A stretch of DNA of 64,000 nucleotides from Anarhynchus alexandrinus (GCA_008711295.1 VUYV01000016.1:4219403-4283402); one strand, 5' to 3'. Numbered from the stretch's first letter, positions 21,712 through 35,415 are shown. Notes: generated from the letters alone by a model not told the origin. A program made the numbers and translations.

Positions 21712-24235
21712 GCAGCCACTTGCTTGGGTCCCAGGAGCTGCACACTGTGTTGCGCTAATCTGCCGTGCTGGGGCAGAGCCTTGTGCTGGGCATGGCTCTG
21801 CTGCAGCATGCTCAGCTGCATCGTGGGGCCCCACGCCACTGGGTGACAGCAGCACAGCAGCTACCACCTTCGCAGCCCAAAGGAAACGCATTTTAATATG
21901 TTTGTCCTGCTTCTATTGGCAGCAGCTGTGACAGAAACAGTCACAGGCTGAGAGTGTCTGCATGGGGAGTGAGGGGGTAAGTCTACAGTGTGTGGTGTAC
22001 TTCCATGACTCTTGCAACATCCTGGTGCAAGAAAGCCAAAAGCACTCCACCATCCAAGTCACTGATGGAAATACTGAGTCTGAGTGTCTGAGTGCACTAA
22101 AACACCCTCTTCCCACGTGCCAGTGTGCTCCATATAAGAAGGTCAAATAAGAGCAGAACTGTAAGTGCACATAGTGGTGTATTACCACTTAGGCTGGTTG
22201 CTGTGCTTCCCATTCCAAACCAAGAGCGATGATGTGAAGTATTGGCTCGATGTTTGGAGGTGCTTAGTACCTCCTCCCCATCATCACCCCATGGGATGCA
22301 CATGGGCGCAGCACTTTTCTCAAACACTGGTTTTACATTGCTTCCAATGTCACCTCTACAAAAAGTGCTGCGTAGCCCAAAAGGGAAGCAAGCAAGGGAG
22401 GAACTGAGAAGAAGAGTCCTTTGAAACAACACGTTCCCCTTTTCCTCCAGTGGTGAAGCTGTGCTGTTTGGAGGAATACATGCACCAAGGCTGCACGCAG
22501 CCCATTGTGAACTACCAATAATGTATTTGTCCCTTTTCAATGTCCATCAGCAGCTCTCAAAGTACAACAAGCTAGAATGTTCTCCTTATGTCACAGATTT
22601 ATGTCAGAAGGAAACAAAGGATAAATTGAGGAAGAAACCCTCCCTGCAATGAGAAAGAACAAAGAGAAAAACAGTAATACATTTGCTATCTTCCAATAGT
22701 GTACCTTATCTCACGTGCTTAGGGAGTAATGTTCTCTCGCTGACTTTTTCTGCACTCTTCTTCCATGCTCCTTGCTGAAGACTTGCAGGGTGTCAGGAAT
22801 GCCCCCTGCTCCCCATTAGCTTAACAGTTATCTGGAAAAGAATGGGATCAAAAAAAAGCTATGACTTGAAATGAACTTTTGACAAACATATAACAATATT
22901 TTCTGACTATAGTGTGTAAACAGTATAAGACACAGGAGTGCATCACAAAAACATATACTTGCAAATAGAAGAGCTTTCTTTTCTCTTGCTTGTACAGGGA
23001 GACATCAGCCATCGTAGCATAGGGGATTTTTCCATCTGAGCCACCTGTCTTCTAAGGAGTGCAGATGCCAGCTTTGCAGGTGTGCCACCTGCATCTCCTT
23101 CTCCCAGGGATGTGTGCGATGAGGGCCGGTTCACGTTGGGCAAATCAAGCCCCTAAGGAACTGAGTGTAAATTCATACCCTACAGCTTGGGGGAAGAAAT
23201 TATCCCAGAATAACTTTAGTCTATTGCTGACAAAAAGTAACTGGTTAAACCCCAAATGGTTACATCCCTGCAGAGCTCTGATAGCTTCAGAGGAGCAGTT
23301 ACAGTTATATCAGTTGGACTCCAGCACAGACCCTTTACCTGGTGGGAGCTCCCAGCCCCAGCCTGACCACGACTGCTCCATCACAGGCTGCTGTTCACAT
23401 CAAGTGAGGCAAAGAGGGAGCTTGCGGAGGCAGGCAGCTCCCTTTGCTTCTTCTGGCCAGCGCTTGTACTTCGTGCAGAGCATTTTTACTTTATAGAAGT
23501 CTGCACCAAATAACTTTGTCCTAATCACTGTGCTACCTCAGTTATCGCCCGCACAAACATTCCCTTCAGATCAACATACCAACTGGGCCAGAAATCACAC
23601 AATTGATGTTTTGGTTTCTACTGCCTTATCTAAATCCAGTTACTGCTCAAAATGAGACAAAGTCAACAGACTTAATTGAATGAAAAGGCTGTGAGACAAC
23701 CTAGAGATTTGTGGCTGTGTATGTCCGTGCATGAGTTAATCGCTAAGCAAACACTTTGCAACAAACAGAGCTGGGCTGAGCAGGATCGTTTTTTCTGTGG
23801 CCTGGAAGCTCCCGACACACTGGGGTTGTGCGAGGCATTGTTGGGGCTGGCAGGAGGATTTAGACGGCATTGCAAACAGTGTGCTACACCAAGGAGAAAA
23901 GCTGGGGATGGACAATGGAGCAAGCCATGAACAAACACTTCTGCTTGCTGCCCAGATCAGGAGATAGCAGAGACCCTAGCCAGCAGTGGCCAAAAATAAT
24001 TGCTCTCTTGTAATTGTTGCTGTCCAGATATGCAAAATAGCCCTGCTGGCACCCAACAGTTGGGAGCAGGGAGTTACTTGATGTCTTTAGCTCATTTCTG
24101 AGCAGGCAGTTGCCAAATCCTGGATCTCCCCAGCTGCTAGCTCTTGCAGACATCACAGGTTTTCCTGGCTGCACGGGCATGGCAGCACACCTACCTCCTG
24201 GCTCTGCAGTTCAGGAGGGACAGGCATAAATGAAA
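21712..24235. other. Unique non-coding DNA, moderately GC-rich
   Basis: No gene supported. Frames of up to 147 codons (22097-22540, minus) and 145 codons (23059-23496, plus) overlap others on the opposite strand and show no family resemblance. No repeat recognised. Confidence 0.35.
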
Positions 24236-24330
24236 TACGCGGGTCAGACCACTGCTCCACCTTGCCTCTCTTCTTGTCTTCAATGGAGGCCATGAGCAGA
24301 CTCTTAGGAAAGACCATTAAAAGCGGCGTA
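24236..24330 (-). mobile_element. Old CR1 3' tail, antisense
   Basis: On the plus strand it reads as the reversed end of an L3-like CR1: GCGGGTCAGACCACTGCTCC (24239-24258), then CTTCTTGTCTTCAATGGAGG and CCATGAGCAGACTCTTAGGA. These follow the remembered order 'gggtcagaccaatggtccatctagcccagtatcctgtcttc... agtggccagtagcagatgctcaggaaagaa'. It could extend rightwards to about 24420, where the match fades. Non-coding; same general clade as the plus-strand copy at 405-1468. Confidence 0.6.
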
Positions 24331-27300
24331 CGGTTGTAGCCAGGATCTAGTCCCCACTGTGACAGTGCTACACAAAGCTTCTCCAGAGCTGCAGGAGAAA
24401 AAGGACAAAGCCTTGCTCTGCAGTTGCAACTTTCCCTGGCAAAATCTGTGCCTCTTCTTTTTCTACCACCTGCTCAGTTCAGAGACTCCGTGCAGTTTGG
24501 TGCAGCTGCTCTTTAGGTAGGCTGCAGCAGAAACGCTCAGGTTCATGCCAATGGTTCATTTTTAGCCATTGCAAAAAAGGAGGCTGAAGCTGCAAACCTA
24601 AAATAGTCATTAATTATCTTCTAATACAACATGACTCACATACTCTTCTGGCTCGTAGGACTCCGTCAGGTGATGGAGAACCTGAATCAGGTTCTTCATT
24701 CAGCAGTGACAGCCTTACGGACATCTAAAGGTGGCTTTACCATGAGCCGTATAAAGACAGAGCCTAACCATTTTAGCCGGGGGTTCGAACATGATTTTGG
24801 CTGGAAAAACTCATCCCATGCTACAGAGAGACACCACGCCCTGCACAGGCCACCCACTTGTCACCACACGCTAGCTTGGGGCCAGGACATCTGGCTGTAA
24901 AAATGCAGCTGTGGTGGTGTCCCCTAAACAAAGGAGGATACTACCCTCAGCTAGATCCTTCCTCCCCGAGGTCGGCCACAGACACCGCTGTTATATTTAC
25001 AACCCATTTGACAATTCTTGCCCTTTGGTGTGCTGTACAAGCAGACAGGACAACTTTTCTAGCAAAGCCAGGGAAAACAAGAAAGATGATTAGCTTTGTG
25101 ATCAGGTGTGGTGCGGCCAGAGTGCTACGTAACATCAAAAGAAACTGCTGCTGAATGCCCAGGTTTCAGGATACAACAATAACACACAACACTATATTTC
25201 ATTCCTTTAATAAGTGCTGAATATGCAAAGGCTCCTTTCCCAGCTTCTGTCTCTATCTTGGAAGCTGGGGAAGAGCTGTGTGTATAATTATTTTCAGATG
25301 CCACCCACTTTATTGATTATCTGAGCGGGATGCGCAAATAATGGCAGCTAATGCCAGGAGCAGAGATCGAGTGAAACTCGCTCCCTTTTGGGAAAAGCTG
25401 AAATAAACCACCATATGAATGGGTCATTGAAAACAGGCTGGAATATATTCCCTATAGTAATCCCAAAAGTTCAAGGGCAGGCGAAAAGGAGAGGAAAAAA
25501 AAAAAAAAATAAACTATGCCTGTGTTCACTAAACTTCTAATATCTGAAAGTGCTTAAAAAAACACAGAGGCACTTTTTTTTCATACAATCATGGAAAAAC
25601 ACACTAAGCTTTTGACTCAATGGTTTTGTTTTTCCAGTGAGTCCCTTCCAGGTTCCGCGCGCCATCTCATAGTCACGTCTGCTGGGTGAGCTTTGAGCTA
25701 ACAAACTTTAGAAGAGCTCTCTGTGATTTTGCCACATCGAGTTTCAAGTATCGGCTTGCTGGAAGTGCAGTGGAGAAGGGAGGAGGGAGGGAAGTGGTGC
25801 GAGCTTTGCCAACACACCTGCACAAGCTTTGGGCTCTCCTGGACACTCTGTGCACTAATGATGTATAACCTGTAGAGCCTGGCAACATGCTCGCTGAAGA
25901 CTATAACAGACAGACTGTGCATGCCTCTGATTTCTAATTTCTTAAAACAAGTAATAAACCGCCCCCCCTCCTCCAACCCTGTGCTGTAGGTAAATGCTTA
26001 GGATGGAAACTGAGATGTGTTCAGCTGGGCAGAGCTTCTACCAAGGTAAGGAACAAATGACAATTTAATTATGGTATTTTAGGTCTATGTAATTCCTCTT
26101 CTAAAGCAAAAGGGAGGAAAAAAGCTAAAAGAAAGACAGAGTTCATTTCAGCTCCAATGTTCTGCTAATTTTTCTTTTGACTATTAGAGATGCAGCTGGA
26201 TCCTATTTCTAATCCACTTTCAAATTTTCTTGAATTAAAATCCCAGATCACTGCTGTGTTTTCAAGTTGAAGCATGCATAGTAGCCAAGGTTTATATTGC
26301 AATTTCTGGAGTTATGGAATGATGAGCTCCAATAGAGGAAAGTGTGTTGTATGCCCGAGTCCTGGGGAAAAAAAAAGGTTGGCATCAGTATTATTTGGAA
26401 TTAGAGCTCACTTGTAAGAATAAATAGCCTTGAAGTTAATACACGGGTACGTTTTACATCAGTTCCACCCGTTGGAACTGGCCGGTATGGGAGAGCAAAG
26501 GCTGCCATGGTGGAGAGGTAGGAATGGGAAGTGCTATTTAATTATAAAGCTTGGATATTTTTGAACTTTCATCTGAAATTTAAAAGTTCCCCCATTAGTT
26601 TGGGGCTTATTTTAATAAGAAATTCACTTTCTGACTAAAATAGCACAGTGAGACTGCCCTTGCTTTGAAATACCTGTGCTTTCTCCATTGCTACCTGAAT
26701 CCCAGTCTAAAAGCTGACATTTCTCCTCCAGCATCCTGTTTATGTCTAAATCCAATAGCATAGTCTTGTTAGACTTTGCCACCTGGAAAACACCATAACT
26801 CACATGAAGTTATGAATCCCCATATTGTCTGGGCTTTCATATCTGCCATGACAATTCCCAGCCACTGCCAGGTGAACACAGCCAGCCAGTATTTATGGAA
26901 AATGAACAGACTAATCATTTCCAATACCAGGACACAATTATGATATAATTGCAGCAGTTTATGTTGACATCCAAGTGGAAAGATACGAGCCAAAAATTGG
27001 AAGAACGGCTCCACCCATCTACTACCCAAATGTAAACAGGCCAGCATGGTTAAAAAGAGGACTAGAAGACAGGGCTCAGGCGTTCTCCTTCAGCTGTGTT
27101 ATGGTATAATTGCCAAGTTGCCACACAACCTTCCTGCCAGGCAATTTATCCAGCTGTAAACTGACCCTTACCTCACACAGAAAGTTCAGCGGCTTCTTTC
27201 AGTATCAGCTTCTTTTTAAACAGGGCTAGAACTGCATTACTGTCAGTAAGAGCGAGAGATTATATTTTGGAGAGTGGGTGTTGTAGGGTCACGACTTAAA

Positions 27301-30300
27301 CCTGTTAAGTACCTAAAATCCAGCTCAGCCTGAGCCATGATTGGCACTATTGTAATGTGCACACGTTACTGCCAGCGTGGACAAGGGAATACCCGCAAAA
27401 GAAAATGAAGTCTGTATGAATACAGCTGGAGTCGAGGTGAATGAGACTGATAGCTTTTTACAAAAGACTGGGGAGTGGCTCCTTTGCCAATGGATGATTG
27501 GAAATCCAGATGTGGATTGTGAGGAACTTGACATGATGTGAAGGGAAACTAGGGTAGGTTTTCAGTTGAAAGAAATTAACATAACTGTCCTGATACTGAG
27601 CAAAATCTGTTAGTTTACACTAGCGTTGTAAACTGTTAGCCCCTTTCAGAGCAGAATTTCTCACAGAAAAAAAGACAAAGTTTTTTCTTTCAGCAATACT
27701 AGAGTCAATTCTACTCCACTATGAGGATTTCCCCCAGTGACAGAATAAGAGAGAACAAAGCTATCCGTGTTTGGGTAGGGGTGGCCCTAAGAAGAGCCTT
27801 GACATTACGTTATATCTTACTTCCTTGCCTCCCTCCAAGTGGGCCCAAATTTGACTAAATCAAACTATTTCCCAAATTACATTTCCAATAAATTCGCAGC
27901 CCTGAATGAAACACCATCTGCTGTTTGTTGATGCATCTTTGTGTACAATGGTCCATCCATTCCTCCCGATAGCGTCACCAGGAGAAAATAAGTGCTGCTC
28001 GACTTCAAGTTCTCACTCCAAAACACAAGACTGGCTTGGCCTGAGTACAGCCTGTATCTGCATCTCTGGATATCACAAACCTCCTCAAACAGGCTGGCTA
28101 AAAGGAGGAAGCTCTCAGAGGCTGGGGCAGTTTACACTAGTGGAGGATCTGGCCTGCAAACACTTGCACCTGTGGTGTAAGGACAAATAAAGGTCTATAC
28201 TCCAAAGCATGGTGAGCTCCCAGTCTCCTAAGCTGTACAAAATCCCATTTCCTTTCTACTTGTGCTAAATGTAAAAACAGAAACAAAGACACACACCTAA
28301 ATAAACAGAAAAGCACAGACAGCAGAAGGAGAGGGAGGCCCTAGTACAGGTCGTATGCCAACTAGTACAGAGGGATGTTTTCTATTTGCGGTCCTTCGTG
28401 TGAGACCTCACCATATCATGTGGATGAGAATGTGAGTGGGAGATTTGTTGGACAACGCTGGTTTTACAAATGTCTCACAATTGCAGAAACACCTGCTTTA
28501 CATTATTTTTCTTGCTGGTCCACAACAAAATGCCTCCCTGGTCAACAGTTCTCAGCAGGCCTCATTTCTTCCTTCTCTGTGGATGGCTCAAGTCACTGGT
28601 TTCTAAATCCTGGGCCACCAGAAGGTTACACCCGAACCTCTTTGAGTAGGAGGGGGAATACAGAAGGCAGAAGGGCACTTCGGTGCAGAATCACACCAAA
28701 ATGTTGGTTAGAGGACCAAAACCGCATGAGACTGCTTACCATCAGGTGGGGGAAGGAGGGCAGGAGGGTTACCCAGGCCAAATGGATGGATCTGTAAGAC
28801 CCATCTGTTTTCACCATGAAAACCTCACAGCCCCCACCTATGCAACACACACCACTCGTCACCACAAGTTATTACTCTTGGTCTCCACCGCTTCCTGTGA
28901 AGCTGTAATGGGTCTGAAACAGTGTCCAATGAAACCAAAGGGAGCCTTTCCATTAACTCAATGGGCTCTGGATCAGGCCCAACATCTGTTTGGCCTTCTC
29001 TGTATACAGCGCAGCCAATTTATTCTTTATCCATTCCTGGGCCTCTCTCTCCAATAGTGTCCATATTTTTCCTACTTATGGTTGTCATTAGCCACACTAA
29101 GCACCACCGCCAGAAAGACAGCATCCCTACCCCTTTGGCAGCCAAGCCCCTGGTGTGGCATGGCTACAAGTACTGTCCCAACCCCTTATCATTCCAGAGA
29201 GGTGACAGTCTCTCCTTCCTCCTTGTTTGCGTTTCCAGGACATCCCTTCAAGCTGCCAAGCTCTTCCTACTCTTCCCACGAAGGATGCAGCTGGTTGTAC
29301 CATCTATTGTAATGTAAACCTGATCAAGAATCAATACAAAAACCAAACAAAGGTCCAAGAGACCGTAAGACACCTGAAGAACATTCTCAGAGCAGGAACG
29401 GGCTTCTCTGAACAGACGTTTCCCACCTTGGTTGATGACAACCTACGCAATGACTTCTCTAGCAATCCAGAGTACACGGAAGAGTAGTTAACAGGCAGCT
29501 CCATAGTCGTATATTGGGGTCCAGAGCTAGAGTAAAAGACCTAGCAATAATTCTCCAAACTACCTGTATAAGACCACCCCCATATGTTCTCAAGTGTGAA
29601 TATATACATTGTGCCAGTTCACAGCCCTTCAATTTCAAACCACTCCCACCAAATTTGTGATTCACATTGCAGAGACTGTGATGGGACCAGGCACAGGTCT
29701 TCTCTAGGTCCCATACTGACAGCAATAGCACTGGCCCATGAGACACCATCCATTCACTAAGCAATACACAATATTAATTTCTTTATGACTTAGCCCTTGG
29801 ATTCCAGGGTCCTTTTTTCACCTGTCATACATGGATACCTGTGCCATGAAATGCATGTCATTGCTAAGCAGAGCAATAGGCTTCATTGAGAAGCCGAGCA
29901 CCTTCTTACAGCAGAAAAACAGGTCTCTGGTGTTAAATCTATAGATTCTTCCAGACATAGAACTGCAGATTTATTTTGGGCACTGCCATTGTCTAAGTGA
30001 GAATCCCATGCAAAAACACCCCCTCAACATACCCCAAAATCACACAGGTTTGAAAATGTGAGTGTGACGCCTGAGGCCAGATGTGCAGACTGGCAGGCTG
30101 CTGGCACTGTGCATAGGTACATCTGCATGTCAGGTAGTTACTCATCCCTGCATACTTTCCTGATAAAATCTGGATTGCCTAAAGCTGGTATTTTCACTCC
30201 AGTTTCCTTATCAAGGTATTTACCACCTCCTGTCTGTGCCTTGCAGACTGAGAGTGTTAAATGGTCCCTTACTCTCTCTGCGGTACAGTGAGCTCAAGCA

Positions 30301-32299
30301 TGTAGGAGCTGCTGTACAGGATAGGATTTCTAAACCCACTGGAGCACGCAGTGGGTGGCTGCTGGCCTGGGCTTGATAGGATCTCACCTTGTTTGTATCT
30401 GGGATGTTGCTCTTTTGATCCTCATGCTGGCTTTCTGCAGCTGGCAGGCTCCTTCCTGTGTTTCAGGGCATTTGTTGTGGTGTTTTCTGGTAGTCCCCGA
30501 TTGCATTGTAAAAGCTGTTGTCTCCTGTGGAGGGTTCTACCCTGGTGTAGCTGTTGTACAGCTGTAAGAAAAGAAGGATAGTTCGGGACAAAGTTATCTC
30601 AGGAGTGGCAGAAGCGCATATGGCACCTCAGTATGTACACATAACATCTTTTTCTCTCTCCAAACTAGAAAGCGTCTCTCTAAATAACAATATTGAGAGC
30701 CCTGCTATCACAAATGCAAGCTGCCCTTGGAAACTTTGAGAAGCCCCTTTCCAAGGGCACCCCACACCTCTTTCCCACCCATTGCTGATATCAATCATCA
30801 ATTTTAGCCAATGGCTCTCACACCCTGCTCTTCCCACAAGAGAGAATATCACTCTGAAGCCTGCGCAGGGTGTCCTTGATGGCTCTGCTGTTCCCCTCCC
30901 AGCTTGCTAAAAGGGGAAAAAAGAGGAACAGGTTTGGAAACTCAGTATCTTAAAAATTATTAATTTCCTTCAGGAAAAATATTATTCAATTACCCACTGG
31001 GGAAACCTAAGCAACAGATGTGTTTCAGTTTGATTTCACAAACATCAGTTTCATTAGTTTAAGAATAACATTTGTGGAGGCTGATCAGCTGGGTCCACAT
31101 TGCGTTGGGGGAGGACATAGTTTATTTTGGGCTGCTGATTCTACAAACAACGCTGTCCTGAACAACTCCCCTGAACATTACGCTACAGGAATATAGCTTG
31201 GTATCGGTCGGACTTAAAAGAAAGCCTTTTGCCTAAATTCAAACAGAATGAAATAAGATGCTATTTGATTTCAGAAATACCACCAAGTGACTTTAGTTAA
31301 AAAAACCCCAACAATGTGGAGTTTTTCAGACTTCATATAAAAAGATTTTCTTCCAACATTTCTGCTCCATTTTTAATTGCTGTTTGGGATGTTGAAAAAA
31401 AGAAATCAGAACTATCACATTGAATAGATTTCTAAATTATTTGAAATTTCTGTCTTGAGACAGGCTGGCTGAAGACAGAGTGATCTCCCCAGCTGCCTTT
31501 CCTAGAGCAACTGCCCAGCTGTTACCAGCTTGAGCAAACTCATTTAAATCCCACCACTACACTCCCCATACATGCAGTGCTGCTGGGATGCTAGACAACG
31601 CTTAATGGCACCCAGGAAAAATACCTTTATTTTAGAGTATTTAAACTCCTCACGGTCTTTCTGCTGAAAGAGGCTAGGCTTAGATGTAAGGCTGTTGTCA
31701 TACTTGACAGTGTCCATCCTGGCAAGAACACTCTGAACCCCACCAGCTGGGCAAAATGAGACCCGGCCACTGGCAGTGGTGACGGAGAAGCAGGCAGGGT
31801 TCATGGGGCTGGTTTTTCCTACCACTTTGGCGTTTGGACCAGCCAGCACTGAAATCAGAGAGATGACTGCGTATCTGAGGTGGCGTTCATTACGTGCCAA
31901 TTGCAAAGAAGACATGATGACATGGGCTTCAACAGGAGCTGCTTGCCTAGAATCCAGGCTGTAACCTGCTTTGCACCCTCCCTCCTGTTGGTATTAAGAC
32001 TACCTGGGCTAGAACCAGCTTGAAACAGGCCTGCTCTTGCTATTGTTTCTCCTCGGACTCTCTTAGAAGCTGCAATCTTTTTGGAGGTGATGTGCACCTG
32101 CTGCAACCCCTGCCTGCATGCCTCGGTGCCGGGTGCCCAGAACATGGGGAGCAGCAGCCCTGAAAGGCCTCAAGCAAGAAGCAGAGGAAAGCAGATGCTT
32201 TGCAAAGTACTGATCCGCCGTTTTGTCCTGTTCTGCAGCCTCCAAAGACAGCACGCGAGAATAAAACCTAGGGAACCATGTAGTGCAAGAGAGCAACTC
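24331..32299. other. Unique DNA, one palindromic-repeat copy inside
   Basis: No host gene supported over about 8 kb. A15 lies at 25495-25509. A weak MIR-like phrase (CAGCTGTAAACTGACCCTTA, 27153-27172) may be a remnant SINE core but is too short to call. Frames up to 140 codons (28375-28797, plus) show no motif and overlap others. A 123-codon minus frame at 31544-31915 was inspected and resembles nothing known. Confidence 0.35.
28924..28980. repeat. Short palindromic interspersed repeat copy
   Basis: Two opposed half-sites, CCAATGAAACCAAAGGGAG (28926-28944) and CCATTAACTCAATGGGCTC (28950-28968), followed by GGATCAGGCCC. It matches the copy at 50365-50395 in both the centre ('ccatt.a.t.caatggg') and the 'gatcaggcc' end. 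Diverged but clearly the same class of element. No coding capacity. Confidence 0.6.
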
Positions 32300-32560
32300 A
32301 AAAATTACTCCTGTAGTGAAGAAACCACATAATATATTCAAGATGTCAGAGGTTAGCCGTGGTGCATGTGAATCATGCTGCAAATACCTCACCTTTAACT
32401 TTACCGTCGTAATTAGATTACAAAGTTTTTATTACGGTTTTAAATTCTGCCTTTATAGGTTGCTGCCCAGCTGTGCACTTAAATCTGGTTTTATCACACT
32501 TTCTGAGCTCATCACATTTAATTCTGCCCCTACAATGCTGGATTAACTTTAAGGGTCGCT
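32300..32560. promoter_or_regulatory. Possible regulatory block
   Basis: Non-repetitive mixed texture with TAATTAGATTACAAAG (about 32409-32424, a homeodomain core beside a TCF/LEF-like ACAAAG), a CACCTTTAACTTTACCGTCG stretch and several ATTA cores. There is no coding signal. It could be a conserved non-coding element; that judgement rests only on appearance. Confidence 0.2.
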
Positions 32561-33254
32561 GAAGTCAGAAGTCACTCACCCTTGCCCTGCTAATGGATTC
32601 ACACCATCCCTGCATGGCCCCGAAGAGTGATGTGTACAGTAAACTATATTTATTAGCATGGTGGAAGGGAAGGGGCATTGGGTTGTTTGTTTATTTACTC
32701 CACTGCTGTGCTTAGCTATCAGGATATTTGCACAGATTACTACATCGACAAGATGTTGTTTACCGCCATGTAATAGCCTGTTGCAATGAAATCTTCTCAG
32801 CAGCACTGGCCTGAGAGCTAAAAAGGACAATATTTAGGTCTGCCTGTGAGAAGAGGATGGCTGATTAATGCGGTATATAGACCCGTGTCATCTGAGAAAC
32901 TGATCAATTGTCTCCATTCAGAAATCCAGAAATCACACTCTGCTGTCCCGCTCACTCCTGCCAGAAAGCCCAGACCTCGTATTTTATGCGTCCTGCCTCT
33001 TAAGTTTAAGACAGTCCCAGAAGAATGAAAAAACATTATTTTTTTTTCTAAGAGTGACTTCTTTGTTGTTTCCTATCACCAAGAAAGCAAGGCAAGACAC
33101 AAGTGAAATTCTTCATCTAAACAACATTCATCCTCAGGTTTTACCTCAATCTGTTTTTCTTCTTTGACCGACAAAGATTAGATGGGTTGGTGTTAGATAC
33201 CACCCCAAACAAGATGATTCATTGTCTTGAATTCATCATGTAAATGGGCAAATA
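32561..33254. other. Unique non-coding DNA
   Basis: No gene or named repeat. Ends at a MIR fragment. Short overlapping frames only. Confidence 0.4.
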
Positions 33255-33395
33255 AAGGGGAAATCATATTCTTTCTATTAAAAAAATGGAGAACTAAGGT
33301 ACTGAACGTCCAAGTGATTTACATGAAGTCACAGGGGGAGTCTGAAAGGGATCTGGGAAATAAAACTAGCTCCAGTGGAAAGGTCATTTCTCTTT
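33255..33395 (-). mobile_element. MIR core fragment, antisense
   Basis: GGAGAACTAAGGTACTGAAC (33289-33308), then CCAAGTGATTTACATGAAGT and CACAGGGGGAGTCTG (33331-33345), then GATCTGGGAAATAAAACTAG. The order mirrors the reversed MIR core 'ggaaactgaggcactgag... aagtgatttgcccaaggtcacacagggagtctg... gagctgggaatagaactcag'. Diverged but ordered over about 110 bp. Confidence 0.62.
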
Positions 33396-35149
33396 TTCTT
33401 GATGGGGAATACTTTGAACAGAATTAGAACAGACCTGAGCCAGAGATGGACATCAGGGACCTTTAACAAAAAATGGAGAGCAAAATTCATCACTGAGTAA
33501 CACCATGACAATTTTTGACCTTTGCTATTCAATGACTAGACACAACATTTTTGGAACTGAGGTTAATAATCTTCAGCAATATACAACCTTCTCCCAAGGA
33601 ATGTGTGGTGATTAGGGCAAAGAATTTCACATGGTCACAAAATATCTATCTGAGAGTCCTGGGCTTATAAAATACTCTATTTCCTCCATTAATTGTGTCC
33701 ACGTGGAGCTGTAACTAAGTAGCTGAAACAAATAAAACCAAAGTAATATTGTTTCTTTTTAAAATATTTCACTTAATTTGTGGAAGAGGTTTGGGCTCAT
33801 TAAAAATAGACCATCTCCCATGAGGGCTTTTTTCTTTTTCTTCTCCCAGTCTCTCAACCAATCCTCAGTAATGTGTATAGCAGCACACTCCTCGGCACAG
33901 CCCTGGCTGGAGCCGCTCTCTTGTTTGACTCAGCAGCTCCTGTCGTGCTCGGCAGCGAGGGCAGGCAGTGCTCATTTGGCTAAGCAAAGCGAGGCCTTGG
34001 TGTCTTCTGTTGCATCATTGCTCTGAAATGACCAGTCGGTGTCACTTATTAAAATTTCCTCCTTCCATTTCCAGCTCATTAGGAAATGCCACTGCTTCCT
34101 CCGCATAAAGATTTGGCTACAATGACCTATGGATTTTTTTGTGGAAATGACAAATGAGAGTTCCTCTGCGAACTCTCCCATTGCTGGTGTGCTCTGATCT
34201 GGAAGGTGCTCATGCTGAAGTGCTATTGGGGCAATACCAAGATCCAAGGGTGGCTGATAGAAGGATCTGAACCAAAGGGGGCCAAATATGCAAGTGTTTG
34301 CAGAAGTTACAGGAAGCTTATGGCAGAAGTTGAGACCGTGACCTTCTCTGTGCTGTCACATTTCACAAGGTAGTAATGCCCTGTGTTGGCTCCCAATGGC
34401 CTTCTCCTCTCCCCCACTACTGATGCAGCCCCAAATATTCATCAGGTATCTAGGACAGATGTCATGGTATGTATGCTTCAGCCCTGTTTCATGAAGAAAT
34501 TTCTGTAAAATTGGATTTTGTGATCCCTCTCCAAGTTTCTCCTTTTCTCTTGCAGGCTCAGTCACACTGTAGAAGAATTTGTGCCAAGTTACCAGGCAAC
34601 AACCAAACTGTTCACGAGGGCATCCCAGCCAAAAGATGTAGAGGAATTCAGAGGTTCCCTCAGTGCTGGGTCACTCCAGTTCTTCTCACTGGTTTTGTTC
34701 TCATTCTAGGGGGGAAGCCACATCTGGAAAATTACTGGTGTCCTGCTGTTCACTATGGACACCACTGGGAACTGGCATATGGTCTTGTAAACTGTGATTA
34801 GATCTACAAAGTAAACTCTCGTTATGACCTCTGTCAAGGTCTTTAAAAACACATTTCCCCAACTGCTATGATTATATTCAAATTCTTTCATTTTGGTAAT
34901 AACAACATCGTCCACATTTTCCTCTCTCTCTCCTCCTTTTTCTGATCATAATCTTGTAAGGCACAATAGAAAAATCATTCCATAATTCTCTTTTGTCCCC
35001 ACGCTTTCCATCTCTGGGCATGAACACACTCTTCCCACCAGAAAAACAATATAAATATAAACAGCTTCTCTGCTCTGGAGGAGCTTAATCTGAAGTGTGG
35101 GGCTTTTCTGGACCATATTAAAAGGTATTCAGTATTTCATTGGCAGGAT
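33396..35149. other. Unique non-coding DNA
   Basis: No gene supported. Frames up to 110 codons only (34469-34801, plus). The stretch near 33440-33530 has a TTTTTGACC / CAAAATTCATC texture like decayed palindromic repeats but cannot be assigned. Confidence 0.35.
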
Positions 35150-35415
35150 TATAATCATTAGTATTAATATTAGTATTATTGTTGCTTATGTTAGAGGAGC
35201 CCCCCTTAGAGATGATAGCAAAAATCAAGGCTTGATGACTGTTCAGATGCTGTACAGACATAGTGTGAAGGCAGTCCTTGCCCTCAACAGCCTGAAATAT
35301 ATCTGACCAATGCAGACACGAAACAGAGTACAGAACATTGGGCGAGACACTTTGTCAGTGTGAGAACCAGAACCCAGCTCAATTAATCCTGTGTCACTGC
35401 CATTCCTCTGCTGCC
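35150..35415 (-). mobile_element. CORE-SINE with long tail, antisense
   Basis: Begins on the plus strand with an (ATT)n-like tail (TAATCATTAGTATTAATATTAG, about 35153-35174 in part), then 'AGAGGAGCCCCCCTTAGAGA', 'GATGCTGTACAGACATAGTG' (35246-35265) and 'GGCAGTCCTTGCCCTCAACA' (35270-35289). These are the reverse complement of the same tail type seen at 6445-6560. Further right, ACCAGAACCCAGCTCAATTA and GTGTCACTGCC (about 35366-35404) correspond to the reversed CORE region. Part of the core between them appears lost. Ancient, non-coding. Confidence 0.74.

Noticed and set aside
21600..22540. Possible LTR or endogenous retrovirus fragment
   Set aside because: No paired LTR boundaries, primer-binding site, polypurine tract or retroviral protein motif could be seen.
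24778..24795. tRNA T-arm suggested by 'GGGGGTTCGAACATG'
   Set aside because: No acceptor stem or anticodon arm could be folded around it.
31544..31915. 123-codon minus-strand frame as a processed pseudogene
   Set aside because: No similarity to any protein I recognise, and no poly-A tract or target duplication around it.
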